Assembly (NCBI GenBank): GCA_013180625.2
Contig: SNVD02013979.1
Span: 248,001 to 312,000 of the forward strand
Direction: 5' to 3'
Length of the DNA: 64,000 nt
Origin: Boswellia sacra
Taxonomy: Eukaryota > Streptophyta > Magnoliopsida > Sapindales > Burseraceae
Shown: piece after piece, positions 22,703 through 34,135 of the stretch
Layout: every line of letters begins with the position of its first letter
How positions within the stretch are numbered: position 1 is the stretch's first letter
Translations under genes and position numbers: made by a program
The notes under the pieces: generated by a model
Database searches by the model: none
Told to the model about the DNA's origin: nothing
What the model saw: only the letters and a program-made list of their open reading frames with translations

Positions 22703-23626
22703 AACTTACGTCCTGGCAATACGTAATTAATTAGTAATTAAGATTATTGTATATCACAAAGATATGCATAATGCATCCTACCCCCTTTCTCCACACTATC
22801 GATAAGGCCCTATCCCATTCAAGATTAATGTACTTTTTTTTCACAACTTCTAGCATATATAATTATAAATTACATAAAAAGTATATAAACTAAGAGTCAA
22901 AATAGGAAATTAAATCAAATTATTTACAAATAATACAAAGAGGAAGGCCAAGCTATAATTTATGGAGCACATACTAAACATAAGCTAGAATTTATGCAAG
23001 AAACAAAAAATCAAAAGACTTACCAATGCAAAACCTGAGGCAATTTAAAATCCCCAAGCTTCAACCTATTCAGCTACTTGCATCGCACGCTGACAACCTC
23101 TCCTAAATGTGCCAAAAAGAGTAAACATAGACTGCCAAAGAGAAAAAATATGTATTAGATTATGAACTTGTTGTAGATACCACACGACATTTCCCATGAC
23201 GCAAAATAACATAAATAAGATGAAATGGCCAAATATTAGATAAACTTCGCAAAATAACATAAATAAGGGAGCAATTACAAGCAACTATAAGAGAGTAAAC
23301 ATTCCACCATAAACTTAAAATAATTATAAAAGCATTTAATGAAATAATAATTTTAAACTATAATCGTAATTAAAAGTTATAATAGTATATAATTTTGACA
23401 AACAAAATAATTTTATATTTTAAAATTTAGTTTTATATGTACTACTTACAAGTGAAAAATAAGAAGCCGTGTCCGGATGAGTTTTTTAAACAAACAAGTG
23501 CTGGTGTTCACTTCTATTTTTGCAGCTTAAATATACTAATCAATAAATCTGGTTTGACTAGCAGTTATTGACACTCTAGTAACCAAATTATTTCATAGAC
23601 ATTGCACATATCATGCCTCGACCAAC
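22703..23626. other. CACTA-A interior, no gene
   Basis: AT-rich stretch upstream of the transposase remnant. A short repeat CGCAAAATAACATAAATAAG occurs twice (about 23201 and 23250). No family could be recognised. Confidence 0.4.
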
Positions 23627-24643
23627 AAACACTACAAGAAGTTTTTATATATTTGTCACTTTATGATTTTTTTATTTGGCATTCTTTTAAAAAAGTGAGA
23701 AATATAACATTGGTCTAAAAGTCAAACCTGCCTATTCATCTTATTTGTCACTTTTGTCTTTATTCAATCAAATATTTATCATATTTTTATAAAAATGTGA
23801 CACATATGTGAATATGTAATCTTTCTCATTTCCTTTTCATATTTTCATCTTCTCTTCCAAGCATTATGAATATAATATTTTAAATATCAATAAATAGAGA
23901 AGTAAAAAATCTCAAAATAATAATTAAATAATACAATTTTATATTTTAATATTTAATTAAAAATAATTTTTAAACATATTTAAATAAAAGATAATATTTT
24001 TGTATAAATTAAATAATAAATTTTTAAAATCAAATTAATAAGAAGTAAATTTTTAAACATAAAAATTATATGAAATCAATAAATTATTTTATACTTTTAA
24101 AATGATTAAAATCACATTTTTTTAATTTTTTCATAAAAAATTAAGAAATTAAAAATCTTGAATAAAATCTTGTTTTGAAATAATATAATATTTGTGTTTA
24201 AGTAAATATTATTGTAATTTATTTTAGAAATTAAATAAAAACAATTAATATTTATAAAAATAAAAAAACTAAATCATATACAAGTGTATTTAAAATATCT
24301 CACATGTCACATTTTTATTGATTAATAAAATTTTAAACATACACATGCTTTACATCTCATGAAACCCATTTGAAATAAACCTAAAACTCTTTAACCCTAA
24401 AATCATTTTCTCTTCTCTTCACCCTTTCACGCCTCCATTCTTTCAAACCTCTCTCTCTCCCCCAAAACATTCCACTCCCTAAATCTTGGCTCAGAAGATC
24501 GCGACCGGTGACTTAATCTCTGACTGGTTCACACTCATCGGCTCAAACAGTAAGCCGCCTGAGCCTAGCACAGCTATAAAACTCGAATTGAAATTCATAT
24601 TGAGAAGCTTAAGGGGCCTAATGCTCCGATTATAGGGCTGGTT

Positions 24644-25552
24644 TTGCAAAGGAAAACCCTGATTTTGCCATGGATGCAAAACCCGGTTGACGTAAGTGCC
24701 TTTGCAGACTGCTCTCTCGACACACTCCCCTGTCTCAACCCCAGGTGCCCACGTCACATCTACATTGCTTATTATATGTTACGTTTTCTCATAATATGCT
24801 TGCATTTATTTGGTTTGTTAAATTCTGATTAATTAGGTTGAAGGTGGCATTGCAGAACATGGGTTTTACTTCACTGTTCCCAGTGCAGGTTGCGGTTTGG
24901 CAAGAGACAATTGGTCCTGGTTCTTTTGAACGAGACCTCTGCATCAACTCATCGACAGGAAGTGGGAAAACTTTATCTTATGCTCTGCCAATAGTGCAAG
25001 CGCTGTCCAATCGTGCTGTTAGATGTCTACGTGTTCTAGTGGTGTTGCCTACACGTGATTTAGCCTTGCAAGTTGAATTTCTGAATCTCAGGCAATTTAC
25101 AAAAATAATCAAGTTCAAAGGGTTGTTTTTGAAATTTAACAGAGCTTTAATCTTTTTGATTCCCTCTTTGGTGAGACTTGACAAGTTGACGAGACTAGAT
25201 GATTTGGTCACTGAATTTCACATGAGTTGATGATGGATTTACTCGTCATGATATGATGCTTATTGATCATTCGGTTGGTTTCCTTTCTGTAATTCAGGTG
25301 AAAGAAGTGTTTGCCGCAATCGCACCTGCAGTGGGCTTATTTGTTGGTTTGGCTGTGGGTCAATCTTCAATTGCTGATGAAATTTCAGAGCTTATTGAAA
25401 GGCCAAAGGTTGAGGCAGGAATCTGTTATGATCCAGAAGATCATTTTCAAGAGTTACAAAGTGCTGTTGATATACTGGTGGCGACACTGGGAAGGCTTAT
25501 GGACCATATTAATACAACTAAAGGGTTTACACTTGAGCATTTATGTTACCTT
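24644..25552 (+). pseudogene. 5' fragment of DDX51/RH1-like DEAD-box RNA helicase
   Basis: Three exons (24644-24744, 24837-25071, 25298-25552) join in frame through GT-AG introns to 197 codons. They match the N-terminal third of the plant RH1/DDX51 (yeast Dbp6-like) helicase, a nucleolar ribosome-assembly factor. Visible: LPWMQNPVDVSAF at the start, the Q-type segment GFTSLFPVQVAVW, motif I STGSGKT, motif Ia PTRDLALQV and motif Ib region DILVATLGRLMDH. Motif Ib normally reads TPGR; here Pro is Leu. The fragment ends at a donor site after EHLCYL, and no exon with the DEAD-box motif or the second RecA domain follows. It lies within CACTA-B and is best read as a captured fragment. The CT-rich 5' UTR (24400-24480) seems to have come with it. 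Confidence 0.85.
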
Positions 25553-25659
25553 GTAAGTTGCAGATGTTTGTTTCTCTTGGCTGATTCTAGCAGAATTATG
25601 GACTTTGTCATTATTACACTGGGGATTGTCAATTATGATGGACGATATATATGTTCATA

Positions 25660-26589
25660 GATCTGGTCCATCTGTTGTCCTCTGATATTACTTGGCAATT
25701 CTGTTATCTATTAATTGGTTGCCTCTAGCAACATAAATCACGATTTGCATTTCTGAGGCATGATTGGTTTTAGGATTACTTATTAGCTGGAGAATCAACT
25801 TTAATAATTTTGGTGTGCATGGCCCTAGTGGACTATCTTAATAAGCTTCATTTTAAGTTGTTTCTCATGCCTGATTATTTATGCCATTCAGATTGTCATT
25901 TTCCTGATTATTTCTGTTGTTGTATTCAATCAAGTCAATGAAATCTATCCTTTAAATAACACCATCTCTCGTCCACCCTCTTTTCTCTTTCAGCAAAGTA
26001 AGGTGAAGAGATCAAAGTTGAAATCACAGTTTAATGAAAAATAACCACTAAAAGTTTTGAACCTTGACTAAAATATAATTTTAGATAAAATAATTGATGT
26101 GATAAAATTTTATGTATTGGTTATAAATGCTAGGATCTTAGGGCCATATTTCTAGCAATCATTTCATTTAATACAATTGATGAGATTTAAGATTAAAGTT
26201 AAAAAGTGGCAGTTGACTTTGTCAATTTAACAATTTTACACACTTTTGAATATATTTGGGTAAAATGAACGGTATTATTGATTAAATAGAAATTTATTTA
26301 GACAGTTGAGCTCTTGAACAGAGTTTTTCTACTTGCATTGCATTCCTAACAATAGGTAATAATTGTGAACAAAGTGGAAAAGGAAAGAACTCCCGCTTAA
26401 CTATCCACCAAATTTGTCAACTATTTTGGAAATTGATAGAAAAAGAAAAGCAGAAACACATCCTTCAGTCAATTCCACCTAAATGTCTGGATGACCTCAT
26501 TTTTGTCTAAAAATTCTCATTTTTAGGATTTATAAAGACCAGTGTCAATTCTTTCACTTCCATTATCAACAATTAAACTACTAATAACC
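25660..26589. other. CACTA-B spacer between captured fragments
   Basis: No exon recognised. The CT-rich, then AT-rich sequence probably includes helicase intron remains and the 5' flank of the captured glycosidase. Confidence 0.4.
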
Positions 26590-27976
26590 ATGAAGGTCTT
26601 TGTATTCAGCACTCTCTGTTTCTTCTTCAGTCTATCTATCTGCAGGTGTTTCTTTTCTCTTGTTAAAAGCAACTTATAAATTAAATCATAATTACTCATT
26701 AAAGGACCTTTTTCAGGAACTGAAGTTTTTTATACTTTTCGATCATTTCACGCTTTGAAAATTTATGACTTAATGTAACATGAGGGAAGTTGCCACTCTA
26801 TTTGAAAGAATGATCAAACTTTTATCTAGTAATTTTTCCTATCAATTTCATGCTTTCAAGACAATAAGATATGTCAAAGCTGACCAGGAACCCTACTTAC
26901 ACATATTGTAAGATCACATGCATAGTTAAGGTTTCGGCATGATTAAGCAAAGTTACATATCTGTTTGAATTCAGGGTATCATCTCAACCCACAACAAACA
27001 AAGCAGAACAGGCTATCTTGCCACCAAGGGGTTGGAACTCTTATGATTCCTTTAGCTGGACCATTGCAGAAAATAAATTCTTGCAAACTGCTGACATCAT
27101 TTCTAAGCGGCTACGTCCTCACGGATACGAGGTATAACAAAAAGCTAAGTTATTGAATTCTTTTTTTTTTTGGTCGCCTTCTGTAATGTTTCAGCAATAT
27201 GGAAAACAAAACTTGATGCTGTTGGCTCCATTGTTTATGTGTTAGATGTAGTATGTTGTGGTGGACTACCTCTGGTACAGAAAAAAAATGAAAGGTGCCA
27301 ACGCTGATTCTCTTGGATTTGATATCATTGATGAATGGGGGAGGATGGTCCCTGACCCTGATAGATGGCCATCATCAAAAGGTGGAAAAGGGTTCATTGA
27401 AGTGGCCAAGAAAGTGCATAACATGGGTTTGAAGTTTGGGATTCATGTCATGAAAGGATTAAGTACCCAAGCCTTCGATGCAAACACTCCTATCTTAGAC
27501 ATTTCCAAGGTATTGTTTCCTGAAATTTCCTCAACAATTAATATCAAAGTATTTGGTTTTCATTTTCAATATTTAACTCATTAATGTTAATGCTTGACCA
27601 ATTATGTATGTATTTTGACTTTTCACCAGGGTGGTGCCTTTGTGGATTCATCAGGAAAGCAGTGGCGCGCGAAAGATATAGGGCTCCGGGACAAGGCTTG
27701 TAAATGGATGCCCCATGGCTTCATGAGCATAAACACCATGTTGGAAGCTGGAAAAGCTTTCTTGAGGTCACTTTATAAACAATATGGCGAGTGGGGTGTT
27801 GATTTTGGTAATTTCAGAATTACTTCATCTGCTTTCTGCATTGCATGTATTGTGTGTAGCATTAACAAATGAACATATTTATCAATTTATTAACTTTTCT
27901 TTTCTTTTTTGCAGTAAAACTTGACTGCATTTTTGGTGATGACTTTGATAAAAATGAGATAAGCTATGTGTCAGAG
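26590..27976 (+). pseudogene. 5' fragment of APSE-like alpha-galactosidase-family enzyme
   Basis: Five exons (26590-26645, 26975-27131, 27252-27509, 27630-27807, 27915-27976) join in frame to 237 codons. The first encodes a signal peptide (KVFVFSTLCFFFSLSICR). The rest match the start of plant GH27-like secreted enzymes of the APSE type (alpha-galactosidase / beta-L-arabinopyranosidase). Segments seen: LPPRGWNSYDSF, VVDYLWYRKK, DEWGRMVPDPDRWPSS, KFGIHVMKG, and WGVDFVKLDC, where the Asp is the expected nucleophile. The acid/base half and C-terminal domain are absent: after the donor at 27977 the next exon belongs to MRE11. The exons have no stop codons, so capture may be fairly recent. It would not give a complete enzyme. 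Confidence 0.85.
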
Positions 27977-28138
27977 GTAAAAATTAGAGCTTGCTAACAT
28001 CAAGTAGTAGTCTTTAACTTGCTAACAACAACACAAACTTAAGCAGTCATACATGGAAAAATGCATCACTTACCATAATATCATTTTCCCAATTTTAGAT
28101 AATATTTTTTGTTAATAACAGCATGTCAATCTTAACAG

Positions 28139-28229
28139 ATTTGGTCATGTAAATTATGAAGATCCTCACTTCAATGTTGGTTTGCCAGTGTTCAGCATTC
28201 ATGGAAACCATGATGATCCTGCTGGAGTG
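28139..28229 (+). pseudogene. Single MRE11 exon
   Basis: A 91-base exon with AG before and GT after encodes [20 protein letters not shown] followed by [10 protein letters not shown]. This is the MRE11 double-strand-break nuclease segment carrying phosphodiesterase motif III, GNHD. No neighbouring MRE11 exon is present. It lies between the APSE-like fragment and the acidic-tail exon in CACTA-B, on the same strand. Confidence 0.85.
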
Positions 28230-28635
28230 GTACGGATATTATAGTGATTTGCTGTATTTTTCATTTTCTAATTTTTGGAGATGCTCCAACTTCCGGTTTG
28301 CTTAATTAGCCATGGATGGCTAACTTTGTTTGTAGAGTTTTTCAGAAATGTCAAGTCATAAAGAAAACCATTAAGGAATGCTATAGAGTTAAATTAATCT
28401 ATAATGTGCTGTGTAGACATCATATTTGTGTATTTGTTACCGACACAAAGTAATATGCTTAAACAATTTGCATGCAGGTGTTTGTTTGTCTTTTTCAAAC
28501 ATTTATATATGGCCATTATACAATGGATTATATTTCTAGTACTTTTGCATTGGATTTTGTTGTTCCTAGATCTTACTGTTTAACACTAGTTTGTTAGTCA
28601 TTATTCATCAACCATTTCCCTTTGCATTACTACAG

Positions 28636-28730
28636 GCAACACAAGTGAAAGTTTCAAGGTTAATGACTTGAATGTTAAGGCCGAGGCTTCTGGAGAGGAT
28701 GAGGATGATATTGACTGGGAGGAAGGTTGA
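28636..28730 (+). pseudogene. C-terminal exon of an unidentified acidic-tail protein
   Basis: After an AG acceptor (28635), an open exon encodes about 30 residues, SESFKVNDLNVKAEASGEDE.. ending DIDWEEG and a stop at 28728-28730. The acidic Trp-containing tail resembles plant BSD-domain proteins, but that is a weak memory-based match. It is the last captured piece in CACTA-B and may have supplied a stop and poly(A) region to chimeric transcripts. Confidence 0.5.
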
Positions 28731-28910
28731 AGGAAAAGGGATATGCTTTATTGGAATGAATATCTTATTTTCGTGGTCTTCAATATAATATGAATTAAAG
28801 GTGGGAGCTGTACATAGATTTCATTCAACTTGCAATTTCTACTCATTGCAATGAGATTAGTGTATGGACAAAGAATGCTATAAAATTGTATTATTTAACA
28901 ATGATACTTA

Positions 28911-28936
28911 ATATATATATATATATATATATATTA
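28911..28936. repeat. AT dinucleotide microsatellite
   Basis: About 13 uninterrupted AT units between the last captured exon and the CACTA-B subterminal repeats. Confidence 0.8.
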
Positions 28937-28944
28937 ATTTTCTT

Positions 28945-29260
28945 AAATACTTGGCGGCTAAAAACTGCCAAGTATTTTTTTTTAATTTTTGAAACTATCA
29001 TACTTGGCGGTCAAAAACCGTCAAGTATAGTTAGGTGCATATTTGGCGGTTAAAAACTGTCAAATATATATTTTTTAAATTTTTTAAAATTATTTATACT
29101 TGGCGGTTTTTGACCGCCAAGTATAGTTATGTGAATATTTGGCGATCTTATGATCGCCAAATATGTTAAATTGATTATATTTGGCGGTGCCATTGGTGGC
29201 GTTTTTAAGACCGCCAAATATATACATATTTTACGGTCAAAGACCGCCAAATATGACTTT
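28945..29260. repeat. CACTA-B right subterminal repeats
   Basis: Palindromic units of the form TACTTGGCGGT - TTTT/AAAA - ACCGCCAAGTA repeat about seven times up to the right terminus. Left subterminal words are different (TTTGTCACTTT), although similarly palindromic with AAAGTGAGAAAT. Confidence 0.75.
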
Positions 29261-29275
29261 TTTCTTGTAGTGAAA

Positions 29276-31578
29276 TGGTCAACCGTTTATTACCACTAAT
29301 TGCTTCATGTTTTGCTGCTGGATCATTTTCTGTTCTGCTTAAATATCAGCATAGCACTTTCATTAATTTTCAACATTAGCTGTAATTTTGAAAACAATTT
29401 TTGAATACTACCTCAAATAGATTTTGATATTTTATTAAATATATAATTGGACGATAAAAAAATAGTAGAATAATATTGTACTACATTAATTTGTATAATT
29501 GAATTTATATAAATTAAGAGTTTGTAATGATGGTGTTACTTATTAGAATAATATATTGCCAGTTGGTTTTAACTAGACAGAAAGCTAGACTTTTATTATT
29601 AAATAGTAAAAAAAAAAAAACTTCTTCTAAAACAAATAAACTATCTTGATTCCAACAAAATAGAATAGGTTTTGGACACAAGATCTAAAGGGAAATTTTA
29701 TATTTTTCTACTTTAATAAGGCAGACGAAAGAAAACAAGTAGATTCATATAATCAATTAATAGGTGTTTGTCGATTAAAGAAGAAATGGCAAATGAGGTT
29801 TATAGAAGATTAATGGAGAATATAAATAATGATTTAGATAACAGGGAATATGGATTAATTCTCTATAGTGACATTTTTGACCAACTGAAAGGAATAGAGT
29901 GGAGCTTGGTAGTGCTTCTGTTTTGGATAGATCATTTTTGCAAAATCCTCCCCATATCCCTATTAATCCCTACTAATTATTTGTCTCTTATGGGCAGTAA
30001 TGAGGGATCCATAAAGATGTATTCAAATGGGAAATAGAAAACCTTGAATTTAATGATATTATATGCATATATAATGTAAAATGAAAAAAAAATTATCGGT
30101 TTTGAATTGTTTTAAGTTTTATTTTAATTATCTAACGAGAAAATATAATTTGTAACTTTAAAATTATTTTTACTTTCTTCTCACCTAAATCTTCAAATGC
30201 ACACTATTTATATTATTTATGTTTATTATTCTTTTGGAATTACTATATGTAGTTTGTGGTCATTAATTTTTGTTAGCTTCGTCATTTTTAGTATTTGTTT
30301 AATACAATATAATGACATGATCGATAATCACAAAAATATATTAATAAAGAGAGAATGAAATCAAATCTTAACCACCTACTAATATCGAATCCATGTGTCA
30401 TTAGATTTTTAAAAATTAAAATAAAACTAGGTAAATAAACTTCGCAAAAATTAATGTGTTTGTATTACTGTGCTCAATTTTATACAACTTAACTTGCTTT
30501 CAGCTTATATATATGTTGATGATCCTATGTTCATGATCCTTTGAATTCAGTTTGGTGAAGCAAGCATCGAAAACAACAAGCATAATAACTTGAAAAACAC
30601 TTGCACAATAACAAGGAATTGCACAATAGCAAGGCTGTCCTGACGATGTCTGTTGTGGTAAGTGCAAAATAATTACAAGTTCAAACAAGAAAATTAAATT
30701 TTTGGGGCCTACAAGTTCAAAGCATTTGACTCAATAGAAGAGCTAACAACAACCAAAGTGCATATTAAAGCATTCTTTGCTTAATTAACTGGAAAATGTG
30801 TTCTTCAATTACAAACTGGGGTTTTTTAAACAACTAAAATCAATTCAAAAATCAGGGTTCCCTTGTAAAGATTATCATAAATCAAAAATTAGCAATCAGA
30901 AATGCGGCTTAGTTTCATCATGGCCTTTTTACTGCAAAACCAACTGAGCTTCCTCCCGTTGGACAAAGAGCAATGAACAATGGAGACTGACAAAACAATT
31001 GTTTTTATATTCTTTCCTTTCACAAACAGAAGAGAATCAGCATACCTAACTAGATGTTATCTCCATAAACTTCAAACGATCAGTTACAAATAAGCTAAGC
31101 AGTCAAATTCATTTTTGGAAAAAAAACAACCTTATTAGACAGCTCATTAAACTCTCTAAGCATCAACAATCAAATGCCTATGAGTCACACAACACAACAT
31201 AATGGGGTCTACATGAAATTCCCATATTCTCAGGCAACAACATGAAATCAAAAACAGAACCAACTGATCGATCAAATAAGAACAAACTCAGCTAATGAAG
31301 ACAAAGAGATAATAAATTACTGATAAAACTCCATCGAATTCCATATTCAACTCCAACCTTCCAACAAATTCATCAAAGTAGCCATTTCTCAAAAAGAAAT
31401 GAAATATCAATTAATCAAACAGAAATTAATAGAACCAAAATTATAATTTAAGAAAAATTATTTATAATATTAATTAAAGCTGTATAACTTGAAAGTTGAA
31501 AGTGGATGAGATTACAGTTCAGGTTGATATAAAGGGTAGATAGGTACACCTAAACAATGCTTGCATAAACATGAAAAA
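29276..31578. other. CACTA-A interior, unrecognised
   Basis: AT-rich. One ORF (29768-30037, + strand, about 89 codons; MANEVYRRLMENINNDLDNR near its start) matches no family I know and has no clear splice context. No other feature can be supported. Confidence 0.4.
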
Positions 31579-33230
31579 AAAAATTTGCCAAGACCAAGGA
31601 CATGGGGGATATATTGTCATTTTACTATGGGGAATTTTATATGTCCAAAGAATACCATAGGTGGTCAGATTGCAGAAAACCAAGAAGTAGGAAATGTGTA
31701 TATGGACGGAAAGTTTTTACCGGATGGAGGCAGCAAGAATTGTTATCTCGTTTGCTTCCCAGTGTTCTGGAAGAGTCTCAGAATCCTTTACTTGAGGTAC
31801 TGCATTACTATATACATGAGATGTTATTTTGAATATAGTCATTGATGATATAAACTTGTATATGCTAAGACTGGTTTCACCGAATTGAACTGTTTTACCG
31901 TGTTTTATTCTTCTTCTTCCATTTTCTATTGTTAGTTTTGTATTTTAAAATGAGTTGAAAAAAGATGCCTTGTGTTTGTTTTGGTACTAACTGGTCAGCT
32001 ACTATTTCTATTCATCTTGTTTTACTACTATTCTCCAAATTTCTTGCTATATAGTTTATCTTAATGTCCTCCCCTGCATAAAGAATAGGGAACTTCTAAA
32101 ACTGTTTAAAACATAGGACAGTGCTAACAATGAAGTCATTAATATGATACCATGGGTCACAGGAATGTGAACTTCATACCAGATTATAACCGTAAAGATC
32201 CACTCTTCTGCTTATGTTTCACAACTAAAAGTTTACTCTGGGAAGATACTTTATTCATTGGAAAATCAGTAGTGGGAATATAATAGAATGTGAGGAGATT
32301 TTTCTGATAATCCATGAATTTTATATCAAATTGGCTATGCAAAATGCATTGCTTTGTGGCTACTACAAATATGTCTTGTCTATGAACAGTTACATGAGGG
32401 ACACTGTGTTATTCGATCTCTTATTTAGGTTCTCATCTCTTGGCAGGTTTCCAAGTCATTTGCAGAGGGAAGAACTTCATTAGAGAGTTATGTCTCTTAT
32501 TTGAAGGCTACAGTTGGAATTCTTGCTCTTGTAGAATCTGGAGGCATTGGTAAGGGGAAGGAAGATCTCGCAAGCCTTGCTATCGAGCCTGTGAAGACCA
32601 ATCAATGGTTTCCTGATTTTCCAACAATGTCGAGTGGCAAAGCTTGCTCCTCTCTTACATCCAGCGACATAATCAATTTTTTAACAAGAGGCTTCTACTT
32701 AAGCAAAGCTCGATGTAATGATATTTTCTGGGAAGTGTTTGGCCTCGTTTGCTAGCAAGAGGATGGCACTCGGAGCAACCTAAGAATCATGGATATGTCA
32801 GTTCCAAAGATTATCTAGTTTTTCTAATGCCTGGAGTTAAGAAATTCTCAAGAAGGAAACTTGTGAAAGGAGACCACTACTTTGATTCAGTAAGTGATAT
32901 TTTGAACAAAGTGGCATCTGAACCAAAACTTCTTGAACTGGAAGCTGAAGAAGCTAAAGTCAGCAGCTGCACTGAAGAAGATCGATGGGTTCCAGAAGAG
33001 TTATCAGATCAGGATGATCCATCCAATCAGCAACCCCATTATTACCTTAAACCCTGTACTTCTACTTACAATTCCGAGAATATGTAAGTTCATGGTTGCA
33101 GATACTAGTTTGCTTCATGAAGGAAAATGTGCGAGAGCTGAGATTTTTACCAGTTGATTTTAAAGACAATTCCAAACTAATCCATCTTTCAAAAAAAACA
33201 AAGGGTATTTCTTTGAGAATTTCCTGGATA
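31579..33230 (+). pseudogene. ELM2/SANT-type plant protein fragment
   Basis: The first exon (about 31579-31796) encodes the SANT-domain end, with MGDILSFYYGEFY, WSDCRK and FTGWRQQELLSRLLP, and ends at a GT donor. The second exon (from 32447) encodes VSKSFAEGR, GKACSSLTSSDIINFL and LSKAR. A one-base loss near 32735, just before the family's WPRLLARGWHSEQPK segment, shifts the frame. The homology resumes in the next frame as LLARGWHSEQP, YLVFLMPGVKKFSRRKLVKG and HYFDSVSDIL. Further frame breaks occur after about 33080, where RELRFLPVDFKDN can still be read. This matches nuclear SANT/ELM2-like proteins of the Arabidopsis At1g09050 type, which are presumed chromatin regulators. Truncated at both ends, and inside CACTA-A. 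Confidence 0.8.
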
Positions 33231-33645
33231 AGAGTAAGCCTGATGCTTCTAATATACCATTAAATGGGCAAAAGAGTATCACTCGTTCTGAACAAAGCAA
33301 GGATATTTAATACTGGTGGTCTAGACAGTATGAAGTTCATGGTTGAATGGAGTTAAAGTTATGATTGTCGCAAAGGATCATCAAAAGTGAAGAATTCTAT
33401 TAAAAAGAAAAAAAGGAAAAGCCTAATTAATCAACTCTACTAAAAAAGAATTCTACCAACATCTACGAGCCCACAACTTGCAAGTCCAACTTTGATATTC
33501 AAAAACAACAAAAAGATTCTATTTTGCCCTTCCCTTATGAAAAATGCACAAGATTGTCGATACCATAATCCACTTTAATATTACCATTTCTCATTCAGAC
33601 GCAAACACAATCAAGTAACCAAGAAACATTAAAGAATAAACTAAC

Positions 33646-33770
33646 CTCTAAGAATCTAGCTTCTTGCTCGAGGCATTTAAGTTCAACTTGTATTCTTTGC
33701 TTTCCTCTGTTATCACCAGCCACCAAAGACACAGTTCTCTGAACCCCAGAATCTGACCTCAATTTAACTT
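33646..33770 (-). pseudogene. First exon fragment of a heterotrimeric G-protein gamma subunit
   Basis: Minus strand, ending at a GT donor (33645-33644). It encodes SDSGVQRTVSLVAGDNRGKQ then RIQVELKCLEQEARFLE. This is the start and coiled coil of AGG1/AGG2-type G-gamma subunits, where an intron is expected directly after FLE. The start Met and the rest (DPLL-type and prenylated tail exons) are absent. It is opposite in strand to the ELM2/SANT fragment, so CACTA-A took up at least two separate genes. Confidence 0.7.
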
Positions 33771-33774
33771 GTAG

Positions 33775-34135
33775 TGGAACAGAGAGGAGATACGGTCATG
33801 GAACGTCGAAGGTATGGCGAGCCTGGCGATGGGTAATGCGGAAGAGAGAGCAGGTGAGACAAGCAGACAAGTGTGTAGGGCTTGGCAGTGCAGGAGAGAG
33901 AGGAGGTGAGACAGGCAGACTACCGTTGAGTGTGCAGGCCAGAGGGTAAAGAGAGAGAATGGCGGTGGTCTGTGCGGGAGAGAGAGGAGGCAAACCAGGC
34001 AGATAAGCATGGAGGGTCGTAGAGAGAGAGGAGGCAAAACAGGCACCACAATAGAAAGAGAGAGGAGTTGAGATAGGCAGATAGCTGTAGAGCGTGGAGG
34101 GTATGGCGAGAGCCTATCGGCGGGCAGCGGAGGAG
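33775..34135. repeat. GA-rich minisatellite
   Basis: Purine-rich direct repeats, with units of roughly 50-70 bases built on GAGAGAGAGGAGG, GAGACAGGCAGA and TGGAGGGT. It begins right beside the G-gamma exon. The minus-strand Pro/Ser/Leu ORFs at 33759-34049 are a reading of this repeat. Confidence 0.6.

Larger units (their letters stand above)
23630..29272 (+). mobile_element. CACTA-B: Pack-type CACTA with exons of four genes
   Basis: The left end reads CACTACAAGAAGTTTTTATA. The right end, read inward, is CACTACAAGAAAAAAGTCATA. Both lead into an ATATTTG word. The triplet AAA flanks both sides (23627-23629; 29273-29275), as expected of a 3-bp CACTA duplication, though AAA is weak evidence in AT-rich DNA. 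The 5.6-kb interior has no transposase but carries spliced-gene fragments, all on the + strand: a DDX51/RH1-like helicase, an APSE-like glycosidase, one MRE11 exon and a C-terminal exon. It sits inside CACTA-A. Confidence 0.8.

Noticed and set aside
24400..28740. Captured exons as a genuine host gene cluster
   Set aside because: Each gene is truncated at an exon border, essential exons are absent (DEAD box, glycosidase acid/base half, all other MRE11 exons), and CACTA ends with a 3-bp repeat enclose them all.
28945..29260. CRISPR-like array
   Set aside because: The regular repeats are palindromic CACTA subterminal motifs of variable spacing in a plant nuclear context, with no unique spacers of constant length.
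23630..29272. Helitron as the capture agent
   Set aside because: Helitrons end in TC..CTAG with a hairpin and make no target duplication. Here the ends are CACTACAAGAA in inverted orientation with subterminal palindromes.
33767..33777. CTTGTAGTGG as another CACTA terminus
   Set aside because: The motif fits a CACTA right end, but no matching left end, subterminal array or 3-bp duplication could be paired with it, and it lies within the G-gamma exon's upstream sequence. Treated as chance.
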